Positions 1-10,109 are shown, numbered from the stretch's first letter. The stretch: 13,850 nucleotides of DNA from Amylostereum areolatum (GCA_012932865.1 SAXG01000178.1:1-13850), one strand, 5' to 3'. The notes: a model not told the origin generated them from the sequence alone. Program-made: numbers and translations.

Positions 1-1694
1 GCGCACTTGGTCCGTCAAGCTCGAGCACATGCGGTTGACCTGAAGGGTGGGATGTATTGAGGGGCGCGATCGTGCGATAGCGACAAAGGGGGGTATGTGG
101 GTGAAAAGACGCACGTTTCGGGTCAACTCCAACCATACACCCTCGACATCTGGAACCCGCGCTTGACCTCCCAGTATACCTTGAGAACCGACCTCGAGCG
201 TGACACGGGTGACCTCGGCGGCTAGCGCTCGGAGTCGGACGACCATGCCGTTCACGGTGTTCTTCAAGTCCAGGATTTCGCCCTGTGCGTCGACCTCGAT
301 CTGCTTCGACAAGTCGCCGCGGGCGACGGCGGTCGTGACGGTGGCGATGCTCCGCACTTGGCTCGTCAAGTTCGCCGCGAGGTTGTTCACGACGCCAATC
401 AGCTCGCGCCATGTGCCCTCGACCTCCGGCACGCGCGCCTGTCCGCCGAGTTTTCTGCGCGAGAGCGGGGGGGTGAGCCGGGAAAATCGAAAGAAGCGGG
501 GAAGATCATAACGCACCCCTTCGTGCCGACCTCGACACTGACGCGAGTGACCTCGCGGGTGACGGTGCCAAGCTTGTCGACCATGGTGTTTATGACGTCC
601 TTGAGCTCGACCATGACCACGCCCTGCACGGGTACGGTGATCTTCATCGAGAGGTCGCCGGCGGCGACGGCCGCGCAGACCTTGGCGACATCTTGGACCT
701 GGGACTTTAGCAGACGGAGTTCTTCGACCGCGCTCAAGCCGCTCTCGAGCGCAGCGGTCGCTAGTGGACCGGGGGGTACGATGAGGGGCGAGCCCGGCTC
801 GGCCTGCTCGCGCTCGGCCTCGCGCACTTTGGGCCCCGCAAACATATCCGTCATTGGCTTGCGGCAGGTGGGGCACGTGGCATAGGTGCCGTACGAGGTG
901 GGCGGGGCGGATAGGGAGGTGCCGTTTCCGTAGCTGGTGGTGAACATCGCGTGGGCATCGAGCGAGCTGAGGCTGGTAAGGTCGATCTTGCCATTGAATT
1001 TTCTGGCCTCGCTCTCGTAGCCGTCCCAGTAGCCGTCCATGGTGTCGTCCGTCTTGATCCTAATGCGGTTCGCCTCGAGGCTCTTCTTCTTCTCTCCCCT
1101 GCCTTCATCGTCGAAGGTTGCGTCGTCCATCAACACGTCGCCGTCCCCGGGAGGGGTGTAAGGGAACGGATATCCGAGGGATTCACGGGTGACCGGTGGG
1201 CGGGCGGTGATGGAGTGGCCAGTCGGGGTCGCGCTATCTGTGTGAGGCAAAGAGGGAATAGGAGGGTAGTATCCGGCGGAGGTGTGGGAAAGAGGCGGGC
1301 TGACGCTGTTGCTGACGTTGCTGACAGCGCTGGAGCTGGAGGATGAGGATGAGGATGAGGATGAAGGGGGTGCGGGGGTGTCGCCAACGCTGCGACGCTT
1401 CTTAGTGCCGGGACCGTTCGACTCCCAATCGGCGGATTTCTTGATGCTCTCGAGGGTGGCCTCGGCGGTGAACATTCTGCGGGCGAGCGAGTTGATGCCG
1501 CGGATGACGATGTCCTGCGCCCAGTCGGTCGGGCCATCGTACGCGGGTGGGGGTTTGGACAGCGAGCCGACCTCATAGATGGAGAGAAGAACATAGATAT
1601 GAGCGAGGAATGGGTCATCGATGATGGGTTGGGGTGCAGCTGTTGTCGCCGCCGTCGACGACGATGAGGGGGCGACGGCCGTCGGGGGCGTCAT
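1..1694 (-). CDS. nik1: Group III (Nik1/Os-1 type) hybrid histidine kinase, N-terminal part
   Basis: Partial gene, cut by the left edge; 519 residues are visible. Exons, read on the minus strand: 1694-517, 454-115 and 39-1. The introns at 455-516 (62 nt, GTGCGT...CAG) and 40-114 (75 nt, GTGCGT...CAG) restore one open frame. The start ATG at 1694 has A at -3. Residues 1-325 are low-complexity, with a 12-serine run (111-122) and a lone CPTC motif (C274/C277). From about residue 326, HAMP units recur every ~92-93 residues. Each has a VxxIAxVxxAVAxGDLS-like start (residues 333 and 426), then an [14 protein letters not shown] segment (395-409 and 486-500); a third begins at the edge. This tandem HAMP array is the hallmark of fungal group III kinases, cytosolic sensors upstream of the HOG pathway and targets of phenylpyrrole and dicarboximide fungicides. 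The kinase core and receiver should lie to the left. The family call is firm; the symbol is by family resemblance. Confidence 0.93.
1341..1364. repeat. Hexanucleotide microsatellite (GGATGA)x4
   Basis: Four perfect copies of GGATGA inside exon 1 of the nik1-like gene. On the coding strand the unit reads TCATCC and encodes Ser-Ser, so the array supplies 8 of the 12 serines in the poly-Ser run (residues 111-122). Unit gain or loss would keep the frame and change only run length. Confidence 0.9.
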
Positions 1695-2567
1695 GTTGGG
1701 CGGAGGGGAGGACGAGCGATGGCAGGCGGGGCAAAAGACGCGGAAGAGCTTTCCGCCCGCCGGCTTTTAGTGTTTGTGCACGTGCCTTCTGAGCTCTCCG
1801 CCTCCGTTATCGACGTTGACGAGACTCTACATGTCCCGTCCTCATTTCACCTCTTCCCCTGCCTGCTCCAACTTGCTTCTTCTCGGCTCTTTTTCTCCTC
1901 GATGTGGGCGCTCTTATGTGTCAATGTCCCAACATAGCCTAACATGTGGCACTTTCTTCGCACGTACGAACGGCGAGCGGCGACTACGTTTCCACTGTCG
2001 TCTGTGACTGTCGAGGCCGGCGTCGACGATGTACTCGATGTAGAGCTCTACAGCTACGTGAATATTGGTGTCATTGAACCGCCACGGACGTTGCTATGCT
2101 GTATGCTGCTATGCGCTTCCTCGTAGCCCGCGCACATCTGATATTCGTCGGTAGGTATTTATGTACGTATTTCACTTGTGGAGCCAGCTCAAGGGAGGGC
2201 GGATCAGCTACGCGAACGACCCCCGGAAACAAACAGGGGGACGAGCAGCACCACTGAATGAAAGAATCGTGCTGAGTCCGCCAGAGTCCGCCTCGTCTTG
2301 CGGCCAGCTACCCCCCTTGCGTGGGTGTAAATTAATGGCGATGCAGCATGACCGGCGTCGCGGCCGCTCGCCCGCAAAGAAATCCTACCCACCATCGCAT
2401 AGTTCGCCAACACCTACAACAAACAACGACTCAGTTATGAGCCCTCGATTATCGATATGGATATGCGACGTTCCGTCAAAGTAAAACACGTTCGCGTGAG
2501 GATCCGCCGGACTCCATTGTACCGGCATAGATAACCTAAAACCTTGCTCTCCCGTGATGCAAGTCCG
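1695..2567. other. Intergenic: 5' flank of the nik1-like gene
   Basis: I see no supportable gene here. The stretch just upstream of the nik1 start (1695-1760) is C/T-rich on the coding strand, as is common in fungal promoters, but I could not identify a TATA or CCAAT box with confidence. The short open frames on both strands (up to about 107 codons) have no recognisable domain and no coherent splice structure. Confidence 0.5.
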
Positions 2568-2632
2568 GCGACGGCTCCAAAGCCGTCGCAAAGGCACCAT
2601 GGTCCATGGTCAGTGGTCACTCAACTGAGTTG
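2568..2632. repeat. Cluster of three perfect inverted repeats
   Basis: Three perfect inverted repeats sit within 65 bp. The first, 2568-2589, has 9-bp arms (GCGACGGCT / AGCCGTCGC) around a CCAA loop. The second, 2596-2610, has 7-bp arms (ACCATGG / CCATGGT) around a single T. The third, 2622-2632, has 5-bp arms (CAACT / AGTTG) around a G. The symmetry is read directly from the sequence. Whether these are protein-binding palindromes, a transcribed structure or coincidence is unknown. No gene directly abuts them. Confidence 0.6.
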
Positions 2633-4316
2633 TCAGTTGGGGGTGAAGACATACGGAACTCGGTCCGAGACAGAAGCAGAAGACAAGGGGGGATCCCCAC
2701 GTTTTCCACCTGGAGACTCGGAGATCACGCGTCGTTATCATTTTGGCTTGAGCGCGTCCAGGAGGCTATATTGAATGAAAACACGGTAGGACCTTGGTAG
2801 GGTCCGATGCAAGATCCCCCGTGCTGGCCATCGCCGTTGCGCGGCATGCAGTCGAGCTGGCGCCGAGGATCAGAAGTAATGGAGGTCAGTTGGTACCTTC
2901 CCATCGCCGACAGAGTACCGTTTTGCGGAATACGTCCGACGTCCAGTTGGGCAGCAAGCTACAGAACAGAAGTGTCGAAATGGAACAGGGGAACGTGTTG
3001 GAGGTTGGCGTCGTCGATGCCCCGTCGGAATCGATCGAATAAATACAAAAGGCGGAGGTTGCAGCCATCCGTGGATCTGAGACCCTGAAACCTGCACACG
3101 ACCGGCGTAAGGGGTGGATTGGAACATTGTTGGAGACTCGTGGTCGTGAGTGCGAGCGGTCCTGTTGGATGTTGCATTCCGATGCCGTGTTTCTTCCAGC
3201 GTGCTAAGTAGCACGACGTCAGAGGCTGGTCAACGCGCGTGGTGGATACACGCACCAATGTCCAAAACTAGAGATTGTCATCAAATAAAGTCATACGTCG
3301 TAATACACATCGACGAAGAAAAAAAAGAGATGGGGCTAGATGAGGATGAGGATAGGAGAATAGCAACAGGTAAAAGTAAACAGATAGAGACGGACGGCAA
3401 CTTTGGCGAATGACATTCGGGACGTTATCCCCCAAACCAGACCTTGCCCTCCCGCTCATGTTCGCTCTCGCAGGATCGAGGCAACTAGAACGCACCCGCC
3501 GCGTAGTACGTACGAGGCCGGGTGGGAGGATCTAGAGGGAAGAGGCACAAACAGCACAAATTGAAGATACACCTTGATCACCAACGCCCCAACGGCCGGT
3601 GTCCGACATTCCATCTTGCCCGGATTGACCAGCACGCACTCAAGATCCAGAGATCTCCGTCCTAGTACACACATCAACCAAAGAGCAGACAATGCCGTGA
3701 TCGGAGAAGGCGCTACCGTGAGGAATATGTAGGTTGTGGAATATTTGGATTCAAAGGCTAGTGTCACAAACCTTCGGAGAACGAGGTCAGTAAAACAATA
3801 GCATAGCATGGAGTTTAACATGAAACATAAACGGCGTTGGCTTCGTCCCCTAGGCCTAAGATCTTGGTATTGCCTCCCTGAGCCCCACATGACGAGCAAC
3901 GGTCGGTCGCTACGGCTCGGGATCAAGAAACGCGACCCGTATCTTCGAGCTACAGTCGCGAGGCCTTGCTACGAAGCTGGTATGTTTCACAAGTCAAAAA
4001 CCTGCCATAACTTGGACCCGACCAACGACACATCGGAATCCAAGCCACCTTCATGCACCTCCTGCCCACCACGACGCGTCGTCGATGCCATTCCTATTCT
4101 TCGCGGACTTAATCCGGCAGTCGCAGAGGAAGATCAGGTGCAAACGAATAGCACGAACACGGTTTCGTAGATCAAGTCGACGAAGGACGAGGTTCCAGTG
4201 GGACTTGAGACGTTCGCGTTAAAATTCATCTCCTTGGCGCTTCGGATCAGGCAGGTTCACGAAAGGTGTCTTCATCCCACCAATCTAAGAGTACAGCGTT
4301 CGCTTTACGGCACTTT
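2633..4316. other. Intergenic, no supportable gene
   Basis: No gene was recognised. On the minus strand an open frame at 3456-3926 contains a stretch of about 65 codons (roughly 3575-3775) with a hydrophobic, coding-like composition (for example VAPSPITALSALW), but it shows no start, no consistent splicing and no known domain. Another short minus-strand frame starts with an ATG at 4229 (MNFNANVSSPTGTSSFVDLI...) and stops after about 31 codons. These may be pieces of a decayed or highly split membrane-protein gene continuous with the candidate at 4317-4983, or chance. Confidence 0.35.
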
Positions 4317-4983
4317 TCATACCATGCTTTTGGCGGTAGACAACCACAAGATCTGGGAAAGAAAGTTAGCTTCAATTTCAAGATAAATCCACAGAGCCTG
4401 AGCGTACCCAATTGTGACTCCTGGAGGTGTGTCGATACGACGAAGAGAGACTCCTGAATATCCAACCAGGGTCTCGAATAGATCCCGTTCGCCGAATACG
4501 AGAAGCGAATTGGATGCGATCCTGTGGAGAGAACCGAGACGTAGGTCAGTTTCATTGTTCCAGTCTGTCGTCCATAGTCTCCCCGCCCGTTAAGTCAGGC
4601 TCACCTGTGGAGCAGGACTTCAATTGTGAAGGTCTTCGAGGAGTAAGATGTAAGATAAAGTCAGTGTCAGCCGTCGAAGAGGACAATCGTTGTATGTTGT
4701 GGAAGCCATACGTACGGGTCCTGCCAGCCTAGATGTCCCGATGTGGAGAACGAATCCCACGATCACGAGCGCATTCTGTCCCCATTCCCCAACACGCGTC
4801 GGAGACTCGGAAGTTGTCGCGAAGGCCTCGTCACCTCGAGAAGTTCTCCTCACCCTCCGCGCGAATCACCGACTACATACGTGACCTTACGCCAATCATG
4901 AAGATCGCCGCCTTCTTGCTCGCCTCCCAAAAAGCCGATCGCACGACCCAAACGATGCATAACGCAACATAGATTATCGCCAT
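4317..4983 (-). CDS. Possible spliced membrane-protein gene or relic (tentative)
   Basis: Low-confidence model on the minus strand. Exon a, 4983-4891, begins with ATG and encodes a hydrophobic helix (MAIIYVALCIVWVV...). It is followed by GTAAGG. Exon b, 4775-4716, encodes NALVIVGFVLHIGTSRLAGP and ends at GTACGT. Exon c, 4633-4605, is 29 nt. Exon d, 4521-4317, is preceded by a good acceptor (CTCTCCACAG) and reads IASNSLLVFGERDL... to a TGA at 4317-4319. The phases agree throughout. Weak points: the acceptor before b is purine-rich, the acceptor before c is AAG, and exon d may be split again at a GTACGC (4407) followed by a CTTTCTTTCCCAG acceptor. The composition suggests two or three membrane segments. 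I do not recognise the family, and the protein would be short. It may be a decayed gene or a wrong model. Confidence 0.25.
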
Positions 4984-5433
4984 GTATCTAGCGAGGTACA
5001 TGCATAACTAAGAAGTAATAAGAACGAAGGTAGGGGGTGGAAAGTACAAAAACCATAAGGCTCAACTATACGATTGTACGGTAGGGAGGGTGGGGGGAGA
5101 GCGGGATGATAGGGCTGGCACACGTCCAAGCGAGTGACCACTAACGATACAATCAAATCAGCAGGAGCCTCAGATGCCTAGGGCGCGGGGAGAAATTCGA
5201 AGGGAGAAGGAGAGTGTGTGTACAGAGAAGACTAAGCGAATGAGTAACGATGCGGTACGGAACAGACAGATATGAAACCAGTTAATGCAAGGAGAGGAAT
5301 GGATGGATAAAACGAAAAGAAGTTGGGGGTAAGAATGACAGCCGCGAAGGTTATAAGTTATGTACAAAGGGAGTGGGGTGACAAGTGATGAGATGGGAAC
5401 GCATACGCATAGAGAAGGATAGACGATGTTGCT
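4984..5433. other. 3' flank of the CFA-synthase-like gene
   Basis: This is the stretch immediately downstream of the methyltransferase stop codon. The plus strand is purine-rich, so the transcript strand is pyrimidine-rich, notably at 5070-5100 and 5180-5330. It probably holds the 3' UTR and polyadenylation region. I saw no clear AATAAA on the minus strand and no gene. Confidence 0.45.
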
Positions 5434-7443
5434 CTAGTCGCAACGCTCGACGACGTTCTCCTATGCACGACGTCAGTAACCGTTCTATCAGAAAGGGAGA
5501 AACGGACGTACAGGGCGAACGAATGTCCAATAGGTCATAGAGGTGTACGCGCGCGCGAAACCAACCTCGGCGTACACGAACATGTACTCCCAGCGACGCT
5601 TGTAAATCGCAAGCGCCTCCGGGTTGTCGAGCTGAGGTTGCGCCTTCACGATCGCCGCGATCGTCTTTTCGTTCCAATTCCGCTGGAAGCGCCTGAAAGA
5701 AAACACGCATCCGTCAGATCCGACATCAAGGCGGAATAGAGAGGCAGGTCAACGCACATTCCCCACTCCCGAAGCGTACGCGGATAATCTGTGGAACAAC
5801 CACGCTCCGCGATCAGGACGCCACCCATACGGCGATAGAGCGTAAAAGAACATACGGTGGGCATGGTCCTCAACGCTGTCAAGGTTGAAGTGACCCGCAG
5901 TCGCATCCTTCGCGATGCCGACGAGTGAAATTGGTGAAGGGCAGAACGCGTTGGGCCAGATGTACTCGCGAGCGAAATCGCTCGCCCTAGGATGGCGCAA
6001 ACATGAGCGCACTGTGCGCGATCAGAACGGAGGAGCCACATACTGGAAGGTGTCGAAGCGCGAATCTGGCTGGGTGGTGGCGGTCACGACAGCCGCTGCA
6101 CGATCGGACTTCAAAGCCCAGTCGATGATCTTGAAATACTGGGGAAGGTAGCGATAGCCGACATGCTAGAGCGCGTTGTCAGTAAGAATGCATGCGGATC
6201 CGACCCAGGGCGAGATGTGCCTACCTCGACCATCTCGACCGACACGAACGCGTCGAACGCCTTCTCGAATTCCGCGGGCAGGTTGCGGTAATCGCACAAG
6301 TGCACGCGGATTTTGTCCTGGAGCCCTGCCTTGGCGATCTTCGCCTCAGCGAATTTCTTTTGTTCGACGGATAGAGTAAGCGTGTCCACTGTGCAGCCCT
6401 GCTTCGCAGCCTGAGAGACAAAGATCAGTCTCGCGTCATCCGAGGAACATCACCGGTATGGCGCTCACCTCGATGGCCATGGCGCCCCAGCCGGTACCGA
6501 ACTCGAGAACGCGGTCCCCAGGACGAACGCGCGCCTTGCGAAGGAGGTAGTGCAACTTGTTGAGCTGTGCGACATCGAGATCGCTGTCGGACGGACCGTC
6601 CTCGAGGTCACCCCTGACACCGCCAGTGCTATCCGGCCACAGCGCGGACGAATACATCATGGTTTCGCCGAGGAAAGCCTACCACGTACCACGCACCACG
6701 CCTCAGCCATGTGTATGTGAACGCCAGCCAAGAATAGAGCGCTGCGTACCTCGAACAGCTCGTTGCAGCAGTCGTAACCCGCGATCTGATGAATGCTTAA
6801 TTAACCCGTTGTGAGCGAGGCGAAAACAGCAAGAGCACATACCGCGTTCAACTTAGCGTTGGAGAGGGTCTGACCAAAGAAACGCACGGCCAGAGAAGAC
6901 ATGGTGCTCAGCACCCGACTATACACGGAGTGCAAACCGCTGAGGTGTTCGCGGTTGTCCAGCCACAACTACAGAGAATGCCGGAGAGTTGGTCAGGACA
7001 CGCGTGTGAAAAGAAACAAAGAGGCAGGTACGGACATCGAGGATGCCCTTCAGATCAGACGTCTCGAAGTCCCCATGCATGTAAGCCTCGGAAACTGAGC
7101 CCAAAGTGAGCGATCGGCGAAGGAGCAAGACAATAAGAGGAGGACGTACACCCGAGGTCATGGGTCAGGTAGACACGGGCCCAGAAGTTCTCGTTGACGA
7201 CCTTCATACTGACGACTCGTGTGGGTTTGTCTGACGTGGTGGTCTCTCCATATACGTGCGTGCCATCACAGTCCTCGACGACAAGCTGCCCACGTCGGAT
7301 TCCATCTTTGAAGACGGATTGTACGCAGGACTTGGCTAAAGAAGGACGTGAGCGCCAAAGAAAGAGATGGAAGGAGTATACGACGCACCGTAGACGACCA
7401 GTGACGACCAAAGGGAGGAAGTAATGGCGTTGGAAGTGTACAT
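5434..7443 (-). CDS. Cyclopropane-fatty-acyl-phospholipid synthase-like SAM methyltransferase
   Basis: Complete gene. Exons on the minus strand: 7443-7389, 7335-7150, 7094-7036, 6968-6843, 6785-6750, 6678-6469, 6410-6225, 6165-6044, 5986-5856, 5788-5758, 5692-5512 and 5460-5434. They total 1350 nt (449 residues plus TAG). All 11 introns are GT-AG, 51-71 nt. The N-terminal region (about 60-155) has the HDLGFSEAYMHGDFE and DLKGILDLWLDN blocks of the CFA/mycolic-acid cyclopropane synthase family. The SAM-binding loop VLEFGTGWGA is at 211-220. SVEMVEHVG (281-289) carries the family's active-site Glu (E286). REYIWPN is at 333-339. Y421 (VYAEVGF) matches the conserved active-site Tyr. Family members transfer a SAM methyl to double bonds of phospholipid acyl chains, giving a cyclopropane or a methyl branch. 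Relative to the bacterial enzyme, a Ser (165) replaces the bicarbonate-site Cys and a TATT stretch (314-317) replaces the His-Thr-Ile motif, so the exact product is uncertain. Three exons are very short (27, 31 and 36 nt). The first ATG downstream of the TATA box gives this start, though its context is weak (T at -3). Confidence 0.93.
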
Positions 7444-7501
7444 CGAGGCCAACGAAAGGAAGAGGAGGTGGTGGGGGGATTCGGGCGTTCCTCGTGGACG
7501 G

Positions 7502-7508
7502 TTTTATA
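7502..7508 (-). promoter_or_regulatory. TATA box of the CFA-synthase-like gene
   Basis: TATAAAA on the minus strand, 59 nt upstream of the start ATG at 7443. This leaves about 30 nt to a typical transcription start and a short 5' leader. The leader between the box and the ATG is C/T-rich and contains no other ATG. The position fits a core promoter; its function is inferred. Confidence 0.55.
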
Positions 7509-9105
7509 GAGAAGGGTTGGGAGGCCCATGGCGCTAATTATGAAAACGGTGAGCCAAATAATTGACAGGAAGGCAGAGGAGCCGATAGCCAAAACCGTAA
7601 TGGTGAGCGTAGGCGAGATCTGGCTGCGATCCTGGGACGTTGTGAAACGCTGACTTCCGAGTCACCGTTCTTCGTCCCTGAAACAAAGTTGGAGGAACGA
7701 CGGACAGCCAGAGGCCGAGCGAGGCGCGAGCAACCAGTTGGCTTGCCAGGCGTGATTCAGACTCAGCAAAGAGCCTGATATGATCGTTGCTCACCACAAT
7801 AACAGCCGCATCCTCCGGCTCCGACTGCCGCCTGCGTCAGTCCTCCTTATTGTTTCTCTTCAACTGCCCAAATCGCATCGGAGGCCCTGGAACTTATCGA
7901 TCTACCGTTCACTGAGAATCGCCTCAGCGTATGGCACACGACGACTGAGGCAGCCAGCGCGCTGATTGCGCCGACATTCTAGCTTGCACGGCGCACATGC
8001 ACTGGTAGAGCTCCCGGGAGCTTGCCTGAAGGCCGCCTTGCGATCGGGCGAACTGCCCAACGGGGAAGGCTCCCGATGGGATTGGCGTCAATGGGAAATT
8101 GAAAAAATACTGATTTATTGTTCGCGGGAATACCCGCCGAATATTCTCTCGGAGGAGCAGCTGACACGAGGCGTCGGGCCTTCAATAAGTTACAACGGAT
8201 CTTACGTTCGGTGCAATCCTCCTCTGGCACTGTCAAGACTGGAAGCCACTTCAATTTTTTTTCACGGTGGCGGCGAGACGGCGGCGTCGTAGAAATGCGG
8301 CAGCTGGTTCAATCGGCCGGTACATGACAACAGCAACGTACCATGCTCGCGTACGCTGTCCTTGGCCATCTTCGCGGTAATCGAGTCCTCCCACGCCCTG
8401 ATTGTGACGGTCGGTAAATACGCGCTTTCTGTACAGCTCCCGCCCGTTCGCCGTGCGAGCTGGAGGACGAAATGGGCGCCGGTTGGTCCGCGTATAATAC
8501 GACCGCGTGGCGGTGTGCACTGCGTGCCCTGTCAAACAGTCAAAGTCGGAAGCGATGGGCACGGACGGCGGGCATCATACCCAAATGTCTTTGCGTTCAG
8601 AGTTCACCCAAAGTTCACCGATCGCGTACGTGAGTTTCTCTATCCTGATCGGACGAGCTCGAGAGCGGGCGTCCCGCGAGCGCGGTAAGTACGACCTGTT
8701 ACGACACCGTCATTTCGATTTCGACTTGGGTGAGAAAAGAAGCGTTTCGGAGGTCCAGAACGGGGCCAGATAGACGAGCTTCGCCGATTCTTCTCGACAT
8801 CCGCGCCCTTCAGGCTTCTGGCCTGCTTCAGTTCCAGCACCTCGAACCGGGATCGCGCACACTGAGCGTAGTTATCTCCGAAAGGCGGGAGAGGAAGTCG
8901 TCATACACACAACAACATCAAAGTCGTTCAATTTCGGGGGTACATCGTACTGATACCGAGTCTCCAAACCGTAGATATCGAATGGCCACGGGCCCGCACA
9001 ACCAAGATCACCGTTCTCTTTGGAGGGTAAGATCGCGACGCTCGGAAGAAATCCAGTCACGCTGAAACTTTATGGAGGTCTCCCCTGCTAAGAAGGCCGG
9101 GTTTG
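7509..9105. other. Intergenic: 5' flank of the CFA-synthase-like gene, no gene seen
   Basis: Upstream of the TATA box I see no supportable gene on either strand. The open frames are at most about 110 codons and lack recognisable domains, and I could not chain them with splice sites. A perfect 14-bp palindrome at 8009-8022 (AGCTCCCGGGAGCT) is the only local symmetry I noted, and it is expected about once by chance in a window this size. Confidence 0.45.
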
Positions 9106-9124
9106 ACCCAGCCCAAGGCTGGGT
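9106..9124. repeat. Perfect hairpin, 8-bp stem with 3-nt loop
   Basis: ACCCAGCC - CAA - GGCTGGGT, read directly. It is one of a pair with 9161-9179; both have the tip AGCC-NNN-GGCT. It lies inside a 167-codon minus-strand open frame (9008-9511) that has no recognisable domain, so it is probably intergenic. There is no T-run after it, and a bacterial-type terminator would not be expected here. Confidence 0.6.
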
Positions 9125-9160
9125 GAGTGCGCGCAATGTGCCAGCGATGCGAACATCAAC

Positions 9161-9179
9161 CGAGAGCCTGCGGCTCTCG
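9161..9179. repeat. Perfect hairpin, 8-bp stem with 3-nt loop
   Basis: CGAGAGCC - TGC - GGCTCTCG, read directly, starting 36 nt after the hairpin at 9106-9124. It has the same stem length, the same loop length and the same AGCC/GGCT closing base pairs. It does not fit a tRNA, because the loops are 3 nt and no acceptor stem or B box is present. Confidence 0.6.
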
Positions 9180-10109
9180 AAACAAATCAAACTGTTACAG
9201 GGACGGTCGTAAATACGGACCTTCTTCGCTAAGGTCCCCGTCGCTGGCTTCCGCCCTCCACCTGGACCAACTCGACCACAGGGATGAAATATCGTGCTGC
9301 ATTCCACACCCACACAGATCCAAACATAGCCACGGTCAGCTCCGAGTCGGAGAATGCACTCGCACCGATCCGAAAGTAAAGGATGAGATGCGCAACAAAT
9401 CGTGAGTATATTCACCACGCTAAGTCGAGGGCGAATTCCCGACACCGCGACGCGTTTCCGCATGCAAGCGGGTTTGATACGGTCCACGTAGACAGCAATC
9501 GAGATCCACATCCGGCATTGAATTAGACTTCAGTGCTTCAGCGCCTCTTAGCTAACAAAAAAACCGCAGTTCAGAAAATGACAGCCGGATCGAAAATGAG
9601 TTCATATCCGAAACCGAGGGAGTGATTATCTGAGCCCACGCTCATCTTATCTGTCCTACCTCATCCCGACGTCTCCAGCGCCTTTTGTCTGCTCGCCCAG
9701 ATGAAGTAGTATGAGTACGCGGCGCAAAGCCCATCTCGCTCTCCATCGACGCAGATGAACAGAATCATGTGCAAGAACTGTACCTTTCCCTACAGGTCGA
9801 GCTTCTGCCTCCGTCTACTCGAGGGTCGCCGGAGACCTGGAACAGTCGACATGAAACGCGCCCTCCTTCCCGAGGCTCCAAACCCCGCGGGGAGCCGAAG
9901 GTGACGGTGACGGTGGGTCGCGGCCCTCGTTTTGGTGGCGGCGACTCGCGTTAGACCTGAGAATCAATAGATATTGCGAAGCTTGAGCTTGATAAACTTT
10001 GGTGGTTTTGTCGGGATCCGCGGACGGATTTCGAAACTAAACCGCAGCGTAAGGCTCCCGGTGGCGACGTTAGTTTCGCGATGTCGTACTTAGTGGAGAT
10101 ACTCATATG
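9180..10109. other. Intergenic, no gene seen
   Basis: No supportable gene. A short plus-strand frame from the ATG at 9758 contains CKNCTFPY (one CxxC) but ends after about 49 codons without a recognisable domain. At 9874-9896 there is a small imperfect symmetry (GGCTCC ... GGAGCC around CCCCGCGGGG). A short GGTGAC direct repeat lies near 9905-9916. Confidence 0.4.

Noticed and set aside
1414..1428. tRNA B-box-like GTTCGACTCC
   Set aside because: It lies in the nik1-like coding exon; the T stem has a mismatch and no D arm or acceptor stem could be drawn.
951..1578. Plus-strand open frames of 98-131 codons
   Set aside because: They are antisense shadows of the nik1-like exon and have no domains.
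399..1694. A single-exon 431-residue protein for the nik1-like locus
   Set aside because: The last ~38 residues are translation of an intron (455-516) and of the wrong frame after it; splicing restores the HAMP repeat pattern and continues to the left edge.
3808..4170. 120-codon plus-strand open frame
   Set aside because: No domain and irregular composition; the opposite strand looks at least as coding-like.
8009..8022. Perfect 14-bp palindrome AGCTCCCGGGAGCT
   Set aside because: About one palindrome of this length is expected by chance in a window this size; nothing nearby gives it meaning.
9106..9124. Hairpin as an intrinsic transcription terminator
   Set aside because: No T-run follows and the host is eukaryotic, where this mechanism is not used for protein genes.
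9008..9511. 167-codon minus-strand open frame
   Set aside because: An open frame this long is within chance expectation for two strands of this window; the translation has no recognisable domain and no start or splice support.
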